Of a stretch of DNA of 64,000 bases, positions 50,901 to 63,608 are shown piece after piece. A model generated the notes under the pieces. The model did not search any database and was not told the DNA's origin. It saw nothing but the letters and a program-made list of their open reading frames with translations. The stretch's first letter is position 1, and the number at the start of each line of letters is the position of its first letter. The stretch spans positions 28,823,916 to 28,887,915 of the forward strand of contig NC_052489.1 of the NCBI RefSeq assembly GCF_009730915.1, written 5' to 3'. The translations under genes were made by a program, and so were the position numbers. Source of the DNA: Dioscorea cayenensis subsp. rotundata (lineage: Eukaryota > Streptophyta > Magnoliopsida > Dioscoreales > Dioscoreaceae).

Positions 50901-53900
50901 AGCAGCATCGTGTCTTTCGTTGTCTTCATCAGATTCACTTCCACTTCCACTTGCTTCTAAATATTGAAAATTGCAATTAAAATAGGTATAGGCAATGCCA
51001 TATATAAGAAAGTATGCCTGAAGCATATACATCTCAATGAATTAAAAATAATACTCCAGAGATGATATCAAATTCCAGAGGTTGTCAGCCAATGAGCCAA
51101 TTCATGGATGACAGGTTTTGAAGGTCCTCAAAACAGGTTGAAAATTGGCCAGAAGGAAAAAAACCAAATGCATGAAATGATTACAGATCTGATGCAACCA
51201 TACGTGTCTTAGTAATGAAAGCTAATGCTAGCATTTGATCATTTTTGCTCAAAAGTGGTCAGGAGTGGACGGAAACTTAGGTCAGATCAACCAAAATCCA
51301 AATGAATCCACATGCATGATAGACAAAACATATCACAGTTGATTCAGTTGCAACAAATTATAATCACAAAGTACTGCTAGAAACTAAAAGCTCAGTCTAT
51401 CCAATGCAATCCAAAGCAGCAAAACCAGTTAATTCCATGAAGTATTCATCTAAACAGGTCTGGATTCCAACCAAATACAGAAATTTAGAATCCAGAGTCT
51501 CACAGTCACAGAGGAATAAATGGCAAAATCATGCCAAGCATTACATCATTGTATGGGTACTTTAAGATGTTGCATGGTACATTTTCATAGAATTGAACTC
51601 CACAGTGTGGGCAATCTATCTATATACTACATTGGCTTAAACATGTGATTTGAATATCCAGAAAAATAGTACAAAAACCCAGTTGGAGTGATAACAATGT
51701 TGGGTCACAGAACATGAAAGTCTAATTTGTTTCATGCTGAGTCAACTTGCATTAACATGAGGTCTGTATTTCATTATTTTGCCTAGATTAGGGCACAACT
51801 AGTTGAACTAAATGCTTAAAGAGAATATGGTGACCAAATTGCCACAAAACTTGGTCAGGTTCCAGTCACAAAAAATGCATAGAAGCCGACAAAAGATGAA
51901 TAGAAGCAAACAAAACATGCTGTGACATGCACAATTTTCATCAGATAATAGCAATAGATGCAAGCAATAAATTTGTTCAGAGACCATGATACTATAGTCT
52001 GTATGATATACCACTAGATTTCTCTTGCCGTGATCTAGAAGCAGATTCATCATCTTTTGCCTGTTTTTGGCTCTCATCAACCAGGGTATTCTCCAAATCA
52101 ACCTTTTCTGTCTAAATAAAAAGAATAAGGAAAAAGGCAAATTTTAATGTTACCAAATAAAGCATTTCAAATCTTAGCAATTCCAGAGAATAATAACCCC
52201 TCTTCAGGTTTATATAACACAATCAACTAAATTTAAGTGCTTCACATAGGAACAAGAAATTGCTTCCCTGGTCTGTGCCAGAAACACAAATTGAAGAAGT
52301 TTCAAATGGTTGCCAATTCTATTACGAACATAAAGATTTAAATAGTTGATAACTTCATCTGACGCAGCATTGACCACATGTCTGCAAATGTGCATTATCC
52401 ATCCAGCACATAAGATGTTTTATTCAAAACAACATCCATATTAAAATTTTAAAATTAAATTTTTTCATTTTTCATCCAAAGGGTCACCTTAACTTGCCTT
52501 TCAATTTATTCCGCGGATAGTTTTTAGACTTATGCTAGTAAATATAGCATTAAATATAACTTCTCTTAATAAGGGTAATCCATTTTCATCAAGTCAGATG
52601 AAGGAAATACAATACAATTTCAGGGATAAGTCCTTGCTCATAGCAGTCAACTGACTATTGGGTTCGTTATGAGATTCATGTCTAACATGCCAACTACTTC
52701 TAGAGTAGTCGATGGTTAATCCTTCCAACCACAATTCACTATCACCAGCTCTCATGGAACTAAGATGGCAGACAAAAGGAACTAAAGAGGACATGGGACT
52801 TCCGAACAAAACTACTGCTAAATTGCCTTTAAATAGTTTGTATTTGGATATAAAGATTTTTACAGCCTGTATGGCGGCAAAAAGCCATAGATTTTTTTGT
52901 CTATTTTTAGGCATGACATTTGGACCGCTTAAATTTTCCCTCGAATTAAATTTGAATGTGAGCCAAAACTTGAATTCTAGAAAGAATGGATGTCGCGTCT
53001 TAACTGACACGATGACAGTTTGACATAATCTAGAGAAAAAGGCCCATCTAATCCTCCTTGGCATGAGTCAGATGCAAAGTTATCGAGCTCTACATATCTT
53101 CTATGATGGAAAATATCTAATTGCAGATAAAGTAAATTCTATGAGGAGGTGGCTTTCAACTAACTGGTGGAGAATATGAGATTCAAATCACAGAGATGAA
53201 CTTATATTGAGTTTCTTTTTCAATTTCATATTTCTGAATGTAAAAAGTTTTATCCAACATACAGAGACCATGCAGATTTGATCAAATTTTAACAGCCATC
53301 TTGTAGAGATCATCACAAATTCTGAACCATTTTAAATAAGAAGGCAAAAGATAAAACTTCAGAAACCAAGAGAAAAAAAAAGGAGAACTTTATCCATGCA
53401 AGATCCAACAAGTATTGTATCAGTTTACGGGAGGCACGCGAGATCACTTCGTACCTCTAGTTGACGGAGGGTATCCACGAGAAGCGACTGCTTCTGCTTG
53501 AGAGCCACGAGCTGGTTCTGTAACGCAGCAAACTCAGCCCCTCATGATCTGCTCGCTGTCCTGTATTGCTGCCCTCGCTCACCCCTCCTGCTGCAACCTC
53601 TGCCTCAGTTTCTCCGTGGACACCACAAGCCCATCCACGGGGGCCATCAACTCGCTGTTGGACATTCTCGGGAACATCTCCTTCACGGCAAGCAAAGCCT
53701 CCATCCACGATCCTCTATCCTCCCGCGTCTCCGCCCGCAGGTGCAGCGTCTTCGTTCCCGTGAATATTGAAAATCGCTTGTCATCCGATCTGCTCTCCTT
53801 TATGGACGACACCTAAAGAAGAAAAAGAAGAAGAAGACGAGATCCAAGATCACGGAAGAGCACAATCACAACCAAAAGGATCAAATCAAAAACAAACAAA

Positions 53901-54427
53901 GCATCTCACCTTGAGATGAACCTCACCGATAGGCTTCCGTCGGAGGTGTGAACAATGATGTTTTCTATGGCGACCGATGCGGCGGATCGACTCGTCGCCG
54001 ATGACTTTCGATCCCTTCTCCGTCTCCTTATTAACCTCGATGCGATCAGGGCCATGGATCTTATAGTAGGAGAGCACGCCATCCTGAAGAACAAACCACC
54101 TAGGCCGCCATCCTTTCCCATAATTCACCCACTTATAGAGGATCCCAGAGATCCCACTACCCACAACGTCGTTCAACTTCACCTGTCCGCCAGGAGGGAG
54201 GAGGCCTTCATGGAAGGAAGCTCTCAGAGGGGCAGAGAACTCGACGCGGGGGCTTGACGGCCGTGATCGCTTGAAGACCAGCGGAGGGCATTGGGTTGGA
54301 GCTGTTTGGTGATATGGGGGTCGCGTGGAATGGGGATCGGCGGCAGGGGAGGGGGGCATGGGGGAAGAGGAGGGGAAGGTGCAGCGGGGGACACGGGGAC
54401 TGGAGAAGCGCAGCAGAAGGAATGCAT
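47947..54427 (-). CDS. ORP1: Oxysterol-binding protein-related protein with PH domain (plant ORP1 group); frame breaks in exons 1 and 2
   Basis: Lipid-transfer family acting at membrane contact sites. Exons, 5' to 3': 53910-54427, 53455-53812, 52012-52111, 50508-50956, 49718-49873, 49301-49468, 49062-49202, 48462-48692, 48256-48369 and 47947-48114. The PH domain spans exons 1-2 ([38 protein letters not shown]). A coiled region follows, then an acidic linker ([15 protein letters not shown]). The ORD domain contains [30 protein letters not shown] and the signature EKVSHHP split across exons 5 and 6, with a conserved C-terminus ([11 protein letters not shown]). Start chosen at 54427 because MHSFCC matches plant relatives as I remember them. 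Exons 3-10 phase perfectly, but exon 2 is 358 bases where a multiple of 3 is required, and exon 1 from this start is one base short. Confidence 0.88.
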
Positions 54428-57400
54428 CAACGAAGGCGAAGATGCAAGGGATGGAGAGGAGGATGCTACGGCGTCGGCGCGGGGAGCGCGAGGGGCGGTT
54501 GAGAGAGAGAGAGAGAGACGCGGAGGTGGGCGAAGATATAGGAAGGGACGATGACGAGAAGACGTACCGAGTCAGCGAGGGTGACACGGTTTAGATTCGG
54601 GTTTGGGTTTGGTTTGGGTTTTGGATTGGGTGGAATCAAGTAAGGATCAAAGGGAAGGATGTGGTCAAAGATGCTTGTCAGTTTGACTGGTGGGCGATGG
54701 TGTTGTGTGGGGCTCGTTTGTTTCGCATTTATGTTTGTGCTTTGAGATTCGGGGATTTTATTTGAGATGGACAAATGGGTTGGTGAAAATTGGCGAGTTT
54801 TTATTTTTTATTTTTTTTTATTTTTTTGTGGTGATTATTTATTTATTTATTTATTATTTGGTATTTTAAAAATATGGATAAATTATTTTATTATTTTAAT
54901 ACTTGATCTTTTTAGCTATGGAAGGTGTTAAGATTTTTTTATTCAAAAAATTAAATAATAAATTAATTAATTAATTATTTTTTACATTTGGTATTGAAGT
55001 GTATTTTGTTTGTATTTGTTGATAAAAAGTAAATTTACAAATAACATTAACAAAAATTAATTAGAGAAATACCAGGAAAAGGACAAAGGAGAAGAAGAAG
55101 TAGGGGAAGAAGAAGAAGAAAAAGAAAAACAGTACAAAAATAAATGATGAAGCATAATGTAGTGAGTTTAAAAGATGAAGGCAACCCTAATTGATAAAGA
55201 AGCATGTCAAACAAACAATTACATCACCTCAAAACATCAATTCAAGATCTAGTGATAGAGAAGAAGAGAGAGTATGTGTATGGGCAAAAAGGTCCTAATA
55301 AGGCACCTGCCCAGACTAGGGTACTATTAGAATTTCAAAGGCTGGGGTACCCTGCACTTGGATTTCAAGTAGCCAATCAATTGGTCCTTTTTGTGTTAAT
55401 GACCAGAGCTTTCTTCCTTTCTTTTTCTTTTCTAATTTAATTTTTTTAAATATTTTTTAATCATTTTTAATATTTATTTATTTATTGATTTATGAGGAAA
55501 AGAGAAGAGAGAGAAGAGAAGAGAGGGAGCGTGATCCCAGGAAAACCGCACGCTTGGTTTAGAATCGGACTCATGTACAGTACAACACGCAACACCTTTT
55601 TAGGCTCGTTTATCACACACACACACATAACAACGTGGCTTCACGGATGTTGCCAACTAATCCAACGTGCCACCATGCCTTCATTTTTTTATTTTAATAT
55701 ATATATATATATTTTATATAGTTATTTATCAGAGATTGATAATAAGATTTTGCTAACAAGAAAGTCGTTTATCTTATCTATAAAAGAAATACGAATATAA
55801 TTTAAAGGGAATAAATTTGACTAATAATATTTATGAGTAAACGTGATATTTCAGATATAACTGACGTGGATAATTTTTTTATATCGATGAATAATTATTT
55901 ATTTGTTTTTGTGGATAATTTTTTTATATTGATGAATAATTAATTATTTGTTTTTTTTATGTACTACAAAAATTGCAGAAAATAGAGAATATTCATGAAA
56001 TACGCTCTTTTATACTATCAAAACATAAATTTCTCATCACAGCATCATCCATTTAAGAATTAAATACACACTAGATATTTAAAAAAGGAAAAAAAAAACA
56101 CAATTACAACAAACTACAAACTAATTAAATTTCTAAAATACACTAAAAAAAAATTACACCCAAATGTTGTAAAGGTGAACTGATTAATAATAAATAAATA
56201 AAAGAATAGATAGATAGATATGAAATAGTGAAGTTGGGTGGCAATGAAAAAGAAAGGGGTGTGTGTGAACTGTGAAGGAGTGGGAAGGGGGGCATGAGGA
56301 CCAGTCAAAGAGTGTACTCATGTTGTGATGATGATGGTGGGCGGCGCCCATCATCACATGAAGAGTGAGTTGAGGCAGGTGGTTCTCACGTGGGATTCCC
56401 GTGCGTTTTTCCTACTTAGCCAATCCAATCTTAAAACCCACTTAAATCATTAACCATGTCTCTTCCCAAGCCATAACCCAAGTAGGCCAAGGGAACCTGT
56501 CTCCTCAAACACTCATTCCTCATTAAACTATTTAAATAAATGCCATCTCAACAACTATTTTCGGAAAAGACATTAACTACAACCCAAAACCTTAATAAAT
56601 ATAAATAAAAATGTAATAATATATATTTTTTTTAAAAAAAGTACTACTATTGTAACAATAGACCTAAAATTGGTTCAACTTGTTTGATTTCACATCAACA
56701 TAGAGAGCAATTATTTTTTAAAAAAATTAAAAAAAATACAAAAAATTAATAATAATATCTAAATTACAAGAAAACAAATGAATAGTGGTGAGGTCTGTTT
56801 TATATTGTTATTATCATCATTCTTTGTTGACTCTTTAATAACCGCTACGCTAATTATATTGTTTAGAGAACTAATTTGAATGGTTCTTAGGCATAAAAAT
56901 CCAACTAAATAGTAATATGTCCATAAACAAATAGAAAACTCTCACCAAAGATAGGAGAAAATCATTAAATAAAACAACCAACACATCAATCAAGTTTAGT
57001 AAGATGAAAGAGTAATTAGAGAAGCTCATAAGAAAAGCAAAGTCTTGGGAAAGCATGCATAGTGCTTTACCATATTCTCTATGAGAATGGAAAGCTAAGC
57101 AAAGTGGGGGGGAAGATTACAAGCTTAGGAGCCAAGCATGCTTATTCTCTCTAATGAAGCCAAACACTTAAAAATTTATAGTGACCCACTTCCTCTACAA
57201 AAAGGAAATTGGCCACACACTATGTCCTCTATTCAATCATGGTCTAGGATTCCTTTCACTAGAGAGGTTCATTAACACAATACACATAGCCTTGAATTCA
57301 ATATCCTGTAAAGATCTGTTGTTTGGCTGGCATCCATATTTGTTCAACGAGATTAAGCACTAATTAGGAGAGCTGAATTCATTTGTACAAATGCAAATGC

Positions 57401-59398
57401 AAATGCTAATAATAAAAAGGAAAAAGAAAACAGCTTCAATTATTTATTAGCCAAGCAATTCAAAAAAAGGTCAATTGTCTGATTGATTGACAAGCTGGTA
57501 TATTCTTTGCTTCTTGTAGGTGATGGGATGTGATATTTTGCTAGGAAAAATCAGCTGCAGCTGTTCTACGATTCTTAGCTAATAATGGAAAGATTCACTA
57601 TTAAACAAGCTATTAAAGAAAATCACAAGTTAGGGTGTCTAATCTCTGTCATTTTCAAGCTAATATTTGCCATACCACTAATACTCTAATCATTCTCAGC
57701 TTTTCTCTTTTAATGTCAGTATCAACTGAGTTTGTGAGCAAACAGAAAGAATATATAGGCTGAGTGAAACTAAGCACTAAGAATTCCTAATCCCTTGTGC
57801 ACAAGAAAGAAAAGAAAAAGTCTTATAACTTTTTTATCTAATGAAGTAGGCATGAACTTGAGGTTTTATTGGTCATCCCTTTCAAAATATATCAGGGTCT
57901 AATATACAACTCGCCGGCATAATATAAAAAACAATCTTCTCTTTAAGTTAAGGAACAAATGAACAAAGTCTGGAATTTTTAATAATAATAAACACATCAA
58001 AGGACCAAAGAGGACAGTGAGGCACGTAAGGCAATTAAAAAATAAAAAACATATAAAAAAATTTCTACATGTAAGGGCACTAGTTTCATTGTGATTCTAT
58101 TGCTATCATGATGCAACTAAACTTAGGTTTAGGATTTCTTATCAAGTCAACTTTCTCTAATCCCTCATGTTGTTTCAATAATAGTTAAGTGAACTTGGCC
58201 AAGTTTCCTCTACATCCTAAAATAATAGAAGACATGACTTATTTCATGCAGTCACTATCAACTGCTGATTTTTTGTGAGATGCCAGAATATTCAGCTCAA
58301 GATGTTTGCTAATGTTGAATAGATAAAACAATTGAAGGAAACTTAAACAGAATGATGCAAATAAATAAAATAAACTGCAATTTCCAAGTAAAAAAGGTTG
58401 ATTGCGATCTAGATATGAAAGTCATTATTCTATGGACTTCATTGCTCAAATCATTCATATAAAAAAAAGGAGTATACTTGAGGAAGCTTCATTGTATGCA
58501 GTCCTCTTCATGACAATATTGAAACATCCGAAATGATTCAGTGTTGATCAAGGCTAGGAGATCACCTAACCCCCACATACACAAAAACTACAAGGAAATA
58601 CCTAGCCATTATCGACAGTGGTTCAAAAAAATTAGGAGTGATAATCAAGGGTCCACCGTCCATATCATTTTTCTTTTATGCTTCTAAGAAAACCAAATAT
58701 GCTAAGAATCTGTTTGGCATCGAAGTTAGAGTCTCCATCAATCTATTTAAACAGCCTCAGGAAACATTTTGAATGTCTTAACTATTACCTGACAATCTCA
58801 ATAGAATACTACTATAATAGTGCAAAAGGTCAAAAAACTTGTTCCCCAAAAATTTAAGTTCTGGGTGTTGTGGGCCTAAGTCCAAAAAATTGCTGATTTT
58901 GATTCAGTGTTGGGTCAGTTTCAAATCAACTTAACCAATTCCCAGTCCAAAATCTAAAGGGCAAGACTTTGAATTAACTGCTACATGTAAAATATGGTAC
59001 ACATCAATGTCAATGCAACAATACGTGTTGTAAATAACTTAATGATATAGGTTATTCTACAGATTAAAATTTACCAAACCGTTTGACAAATTTACCTGGT
59101 ATTCATTAGAAGGCGATTACTTGAATAGATGAAGAAGCTCCCCGCTAAGCTAAGCTGCTTACTGCAAGAACAATGACTGAATTAAGGATACCATCAATGA
59201 GGCTCTTCCTGATTGACTCATAAAGAAAATTGGTTAATATCAAATATTTTCCTCCATGGTAACTCTCTAATTAAAAAAAGATTACTGGAAACAATAGGTT
59301 GAAATAAAAAGCAGTACAAGCAACAGAACCCTATATTTGACAGAAGAAAACCATTCCGTAATAACGCATCGTAAGCATCAAGCAAGCTGGCATTCTTG
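54428..59398. other. Intergenic region between the ORP and MPS1-like genes
   Basis: The first few hundred bases are the ORP promoter and leader. Then AT-rich DNA with TTTA runs, an (AT)n near 55697-55712, a GA-rich tract near 55495-55530 and CACGTG near 56387-56392. An imperfect palindrome GTGATGATG...GGGCGGCGCCCATCATCAC lies near 56325-56358. The right end probably contains the MPS1-like 3' UTR. No exon supported. Confidence 0.55.
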
Positions 59399-62300
59399 TC
59401 ATGCGTGCCTGGTTAGGTCTGATGCTTGTTTAAGGTTTTCAACAATCATATGCAGTTCAGAACACAACTGAGATACTTTGGGTTCATTCCAAAACAGTTG
59501 AACCTTCTGCATAAGTAATCTACAAGGATGGTCTTGAGGGAGAGGAAGTTCCTCTGGTAATGGAGGAACAAGGAATGGGTGCCGAAGTAGCTCAGGTATC
59601 CGCCACCTCTCATTCCGGTCCCATGCAAGACATCTACGCATCAGATCAATGAGCCATGGGTTGGAGACTGGCTCATATACAATTTCGTGGTTCCTATCTG
59701 TTATGACTTTAAACTTGGCCCAGAAGGTCTTATATTCTGCAAATGGTGTCTTACCATAAACCATTTGGTAGAGGATGCAACCAAGGGACCAGATATCTGA
59801 AGGACGTCCACACTTGATAGTGTTTCCATTTGCATCATGTTCATTCCACATGAATGCCTCTGGAGACATGTAGTTCAGTGTGCCAACCTGCAGTTTAGTA
59901 ACATGAAATGACAAACTACAACAGTTAATTCTACAAGACATTTGTCAATATATTTGTGTAAAGCCAAAACGTGTATAAAATGTTTAGAATATGAGACCTG
60001 TGCATCACGCTGGATGTTGGTTGTATCACTCAAGATGGCTTTAGCAATGCCAAAGTCAATAAGCTTCAATGAGCCTCTAACAAGTAGAAAATTTGCAGGT
60101 TTCAGGTCTGAGTGCACAATACGCTCCTCGTGTATAGTGTTCACAGCTTCAAGCATTTGCTGCACAAGGTTCAAACTGTTTAATGACGTGAAAGGGAAAT
60201 AAATAACAGCTAAAATATCATCCCTTCGTTCAAGGTGAAATAGTGTAACATGCCCATTCAGAACTCAGAAGTCAAGGATCTCAACTGGGCTTGCTAAAGA
60301 AGACATACTACCACTTGGTGCTTGTGTTATAGCTCCAATAGCAAAGGCACCCTACTCTAATTCTTAGTGTTGGTCTTATCGTGTGAAATTTAATTTATAA
60401 ATGTCAGGTATATGTGCAGAGCCTAACTGAGAAAAAAGCTTCACAAAAATTTAAAATATTACCACAAACATGCCTTTTGCTACTGCATGTCTGCAGTTCG
60501 CATTTGCTGATCCAATAATTCCACACTAAAATGAAATCGTCACAGTAGCCAACAAAGATAATCTAATTAGCCATCCACAAGACACGATCGCTGGCAAGCA
60601 ACTTCTAGTTTTCACCCATATGTTCACCTAATGGTTCCCCACTTCTATTGATAACACAAAAAATCCTTCAAAAACAAAATTAAGCAAAGTGAAAAAGACC
60701 TGCCAGTAAAATCGCAGCCAATTCTCATCCAATCTCCAGTTTGAGCTATCCATCTCTTTCCACTTTTGTGAAAGCATGTGGGCCAGATCAATTTCTCCAT
60801 ATTCAAGCACCATATAGATGTGCTCATCATCCTTAATCCTCCCCTCCTTTACCGTCATGCTGCCATTCACAACCTCCATAAGCAAAGTTTTGTCTGTGAC
60901 CTAGTTTACATTGAACATTAGAAGTATTAGCGGCACGCAGAGCAAAACTAATTACATTTCACAATTGTTATGAATAGCTGAATTTCAGACAATATGGTGA
61001 AGTTCAAAGAAGAACGAATATATCTCGAATTCAAAGAGATTATGCAAACTCATATACTCATTTGCAGGGTTCTGTTTGCCTATTTTTGGCACTGACAATA
61101 ATTAATTAATTAGAAGACAACTTCAAGAACAAAAACATATCTCAACATTTTCCCATGGCAACAAGATAATAAACTGTTCGTAAAATATGATGCCAATGAG
61201 AAGATAATAAATCCAACCACCAGCTATTGGCCCTTGTTTCCGGAGGCATTTCTCTCAAAAGTTAAGATTACTACCACAACACAGAAATACATTTATCAAA
61301 AAAAGCTACACTAACATAGTTCAAACATGAGATCTTACACCTCAAAGAATGTTAATAGTCACTCCTAACCATAGACACACCTTTTGAGACAACCAAATGG
61401 CTGCAAGAAGATATTCATAGTATTATTGCCATTATTATTATATAATAGAAGAATGAAAAGGAACTACTGCAAAACTGCGCTTCAAGTGGCAATGAGGGGA
61501 ATAAATGACATATGTTCTTGTTTTATGGTACTACACATAATGATCCTGATGAAATGGACAACTCAATATCAATGTGGTTAGTAATATTGCAACTTACAGA
61601 GTGTATTGTTTGATATGACACTTCTAAATTTAAAGACATGACACATAAAACTTCACTTCTAAGTGATACATTTTTCCGTGAAAGAATTCAGTTCTAGTTA
61701 TGTTCTATTGCAAGAAGATATTGATTATCAATGGGCTCAAACACAGAAAAGAGCATACCTCCATAAATATGGAAACAAATCACAGTTTAAAATTCTAGAT
61801 TCTAAGAAATTTTATGCAATGTAGTTGTTCAAATATCAATATAATACATAATTTTCTACCAGATCTAGTAGATACCAACAAACAAAGTCTATCTATTAAT
61901 CATGCAGAAACCTACCAATTGTCTAAAGCAGTCGCACAAATGTATGAAAACTTAAGAAAATTCTCCTAACAGTTGTTAAAGTCAAGCTGCAGTCTTTTTT
62001 GAACTCTTAAAACCCTACATGGGATAGATGCAAATCACCAAATTGATTTTTTAATCAGTAGTCTAAATGAACAATTTTAGAAAATGATGTACACAGCTTA
62101 AGAACATGCACCTCATAGTCAATCAGTTGGATGATATTGTTTTTTCCCTTCAACTTGTTCAAATACTCTATCTCCTGACAAAATCCATATGCAGTTGGGT
62201 AATCACGACCCTTAAGTTTGATCTTCTTAAGAGCATATATACTTCGGTCGGCTGATATTACTTTGTGAACTTCACTGCTCCCTCCGCTGCCTATTTTACC

Positions 62301-63608
62301 AAGCTTTTGATAGAGCTTTCCATTAACTTTGAAGAAAACATCTGGATCATACTTCTTTTTACGAGAGACCTTTTCAACTTTGCTTGATTGAGAAGGTTCT
62401 AGATCCACATGTGAGGATGGGTTACCTCCCCCAGGAACTAGAGATTGGGAGCATTTACCAGAATCAGTTCCACCTTTCTCTTTAATGCTGTTACCCATAT
62501 GAAGAGCCTGATGTTGATGCTGAAGAGCCTCACCTACGTTCTTTAAACTCCCTTGTCCCTCTTGAAGGCCATAATCCTGGAAAGCTGAAGAGTTCTCCAC
62601 AGCAGATGATGACATTTGAGTTGGAAAGGCAGTTTGTCCACCCAAAGGAGCATGTGTCCCCTGGTATGTTGGGCAGGAGTGCACTGACATCGTAGTGGCA
62701 TTTGAGGCGCCTACAACTGAAGACCGAGTTATTGGAGCCACAAAGTGATGACTATCCCTTGGTTCATTATGTCTCACTAAATCCTGTTCACTCACAGCTG
62801 TTTCTGTTGTTCAAACTGCCTCCCTCCTCCCTCTGTCAATGCAAGAGAATTCAAATAAGATGAAATGTCATCCATTCTAATATGAGTTTTTCAGCCATGC
62901 ATCAGCACCTGCATGAATGTAGCCTAAGATAGATAAATAACTATACACCAAGCAAGCACACATTAGCTTATCACAAAAACCAAAGCCACATACAATAGAA
63001 CATAATGAGCAATGGACAAACTATCTAACTCTCATGCTTACTCTAACAAGTTGGACCTGAACAGCATAAAGTCTGAGACAAATCTCACATAAACAATAAG
63101 CAAGTACACATGAGTCAGCAGTAAAATCAAAGCCATATAAACAATTAAAACATAGAGAAGAAATGAAAATTTATCTAAAACTTCTGCTTACTCTGAAAAG
63201 CTGAAACTGAACCAGCATCCCCAAGAGAAGAGGACTGTTGCTTCTTTGAGACATCCACTGCTAAGGCCTCTCTCTGAACAGCCCGTAAAGCAGGATCACT
63301 GTTCTGTATAGCAAACAAGTTCATGTTCTCATCATTTGCAGCAGTTATAGTTCCCGTTATTGATGGAGGGGTAAGGGAGGAATCCTCGGCAGTGTTAATT
63401 CTAACTTCCACAGCAGCATCCTTCCTCTCCTCTAACGATATTTTAGGATGGTTTACGGCTCCAACAACCACTTGACTTTGAGGCAATATATTACCAACAT
63501 TGTCACTAGTCGTGGCAGAGATGGTGGTGCGATTCTTTGAAGACTCTGTTTGTGAAACCATGACACGAGTTGCACGAGCTGGTCGGGAGAAATTGGACTG
63601 CATAGTAC
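59399..63608 (-). CDS. MPS1: MPS1/TTK-type dual-specificity kinase, 5' end outside window
   Basis: Spindle-checkpoint kinase family. Exons, 5' to 3': 63192-63608, 62112-62803 (5' border uncertain), 60700-60900, 59998-60159 and 59399-59887. The last three boundaries phase exactly. The N-terminal part is Ser/Gln-rich and poorly conserved (GTMQSN-like start of the first visible exon). The kinase domain begins at [18 protein letters not shown] (glycine loop), with ALKKIKL (catalytic Lys), [13 protein letters not shown] (HSD in place of HRD, typical of MPS1 proteins), [18 protein letters not shown] and [15 protein letters not shown]. It ends ASDLTRHA. The first coding exon lies at or beyond the right edge; a donor at 63967 (GTAAGA) could end a further exon running off the window, and its phase is compatible. 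Arabidopsis PPK1 is the expected counterpart. Confidence 0.92.

Noticed and set aside
54291-54594. Glycine/arginine-rich plus-strand open frames
   Set aside because: Antisense of the proline-rich ORP N-terminus; composition explained by GC-rich codons.
56325-56358. MicroRNA-like hairpin
   Set aside because: The palindrome is short, imperfect with a bulge, GC-extreme and does not match any plant microRNA I know.
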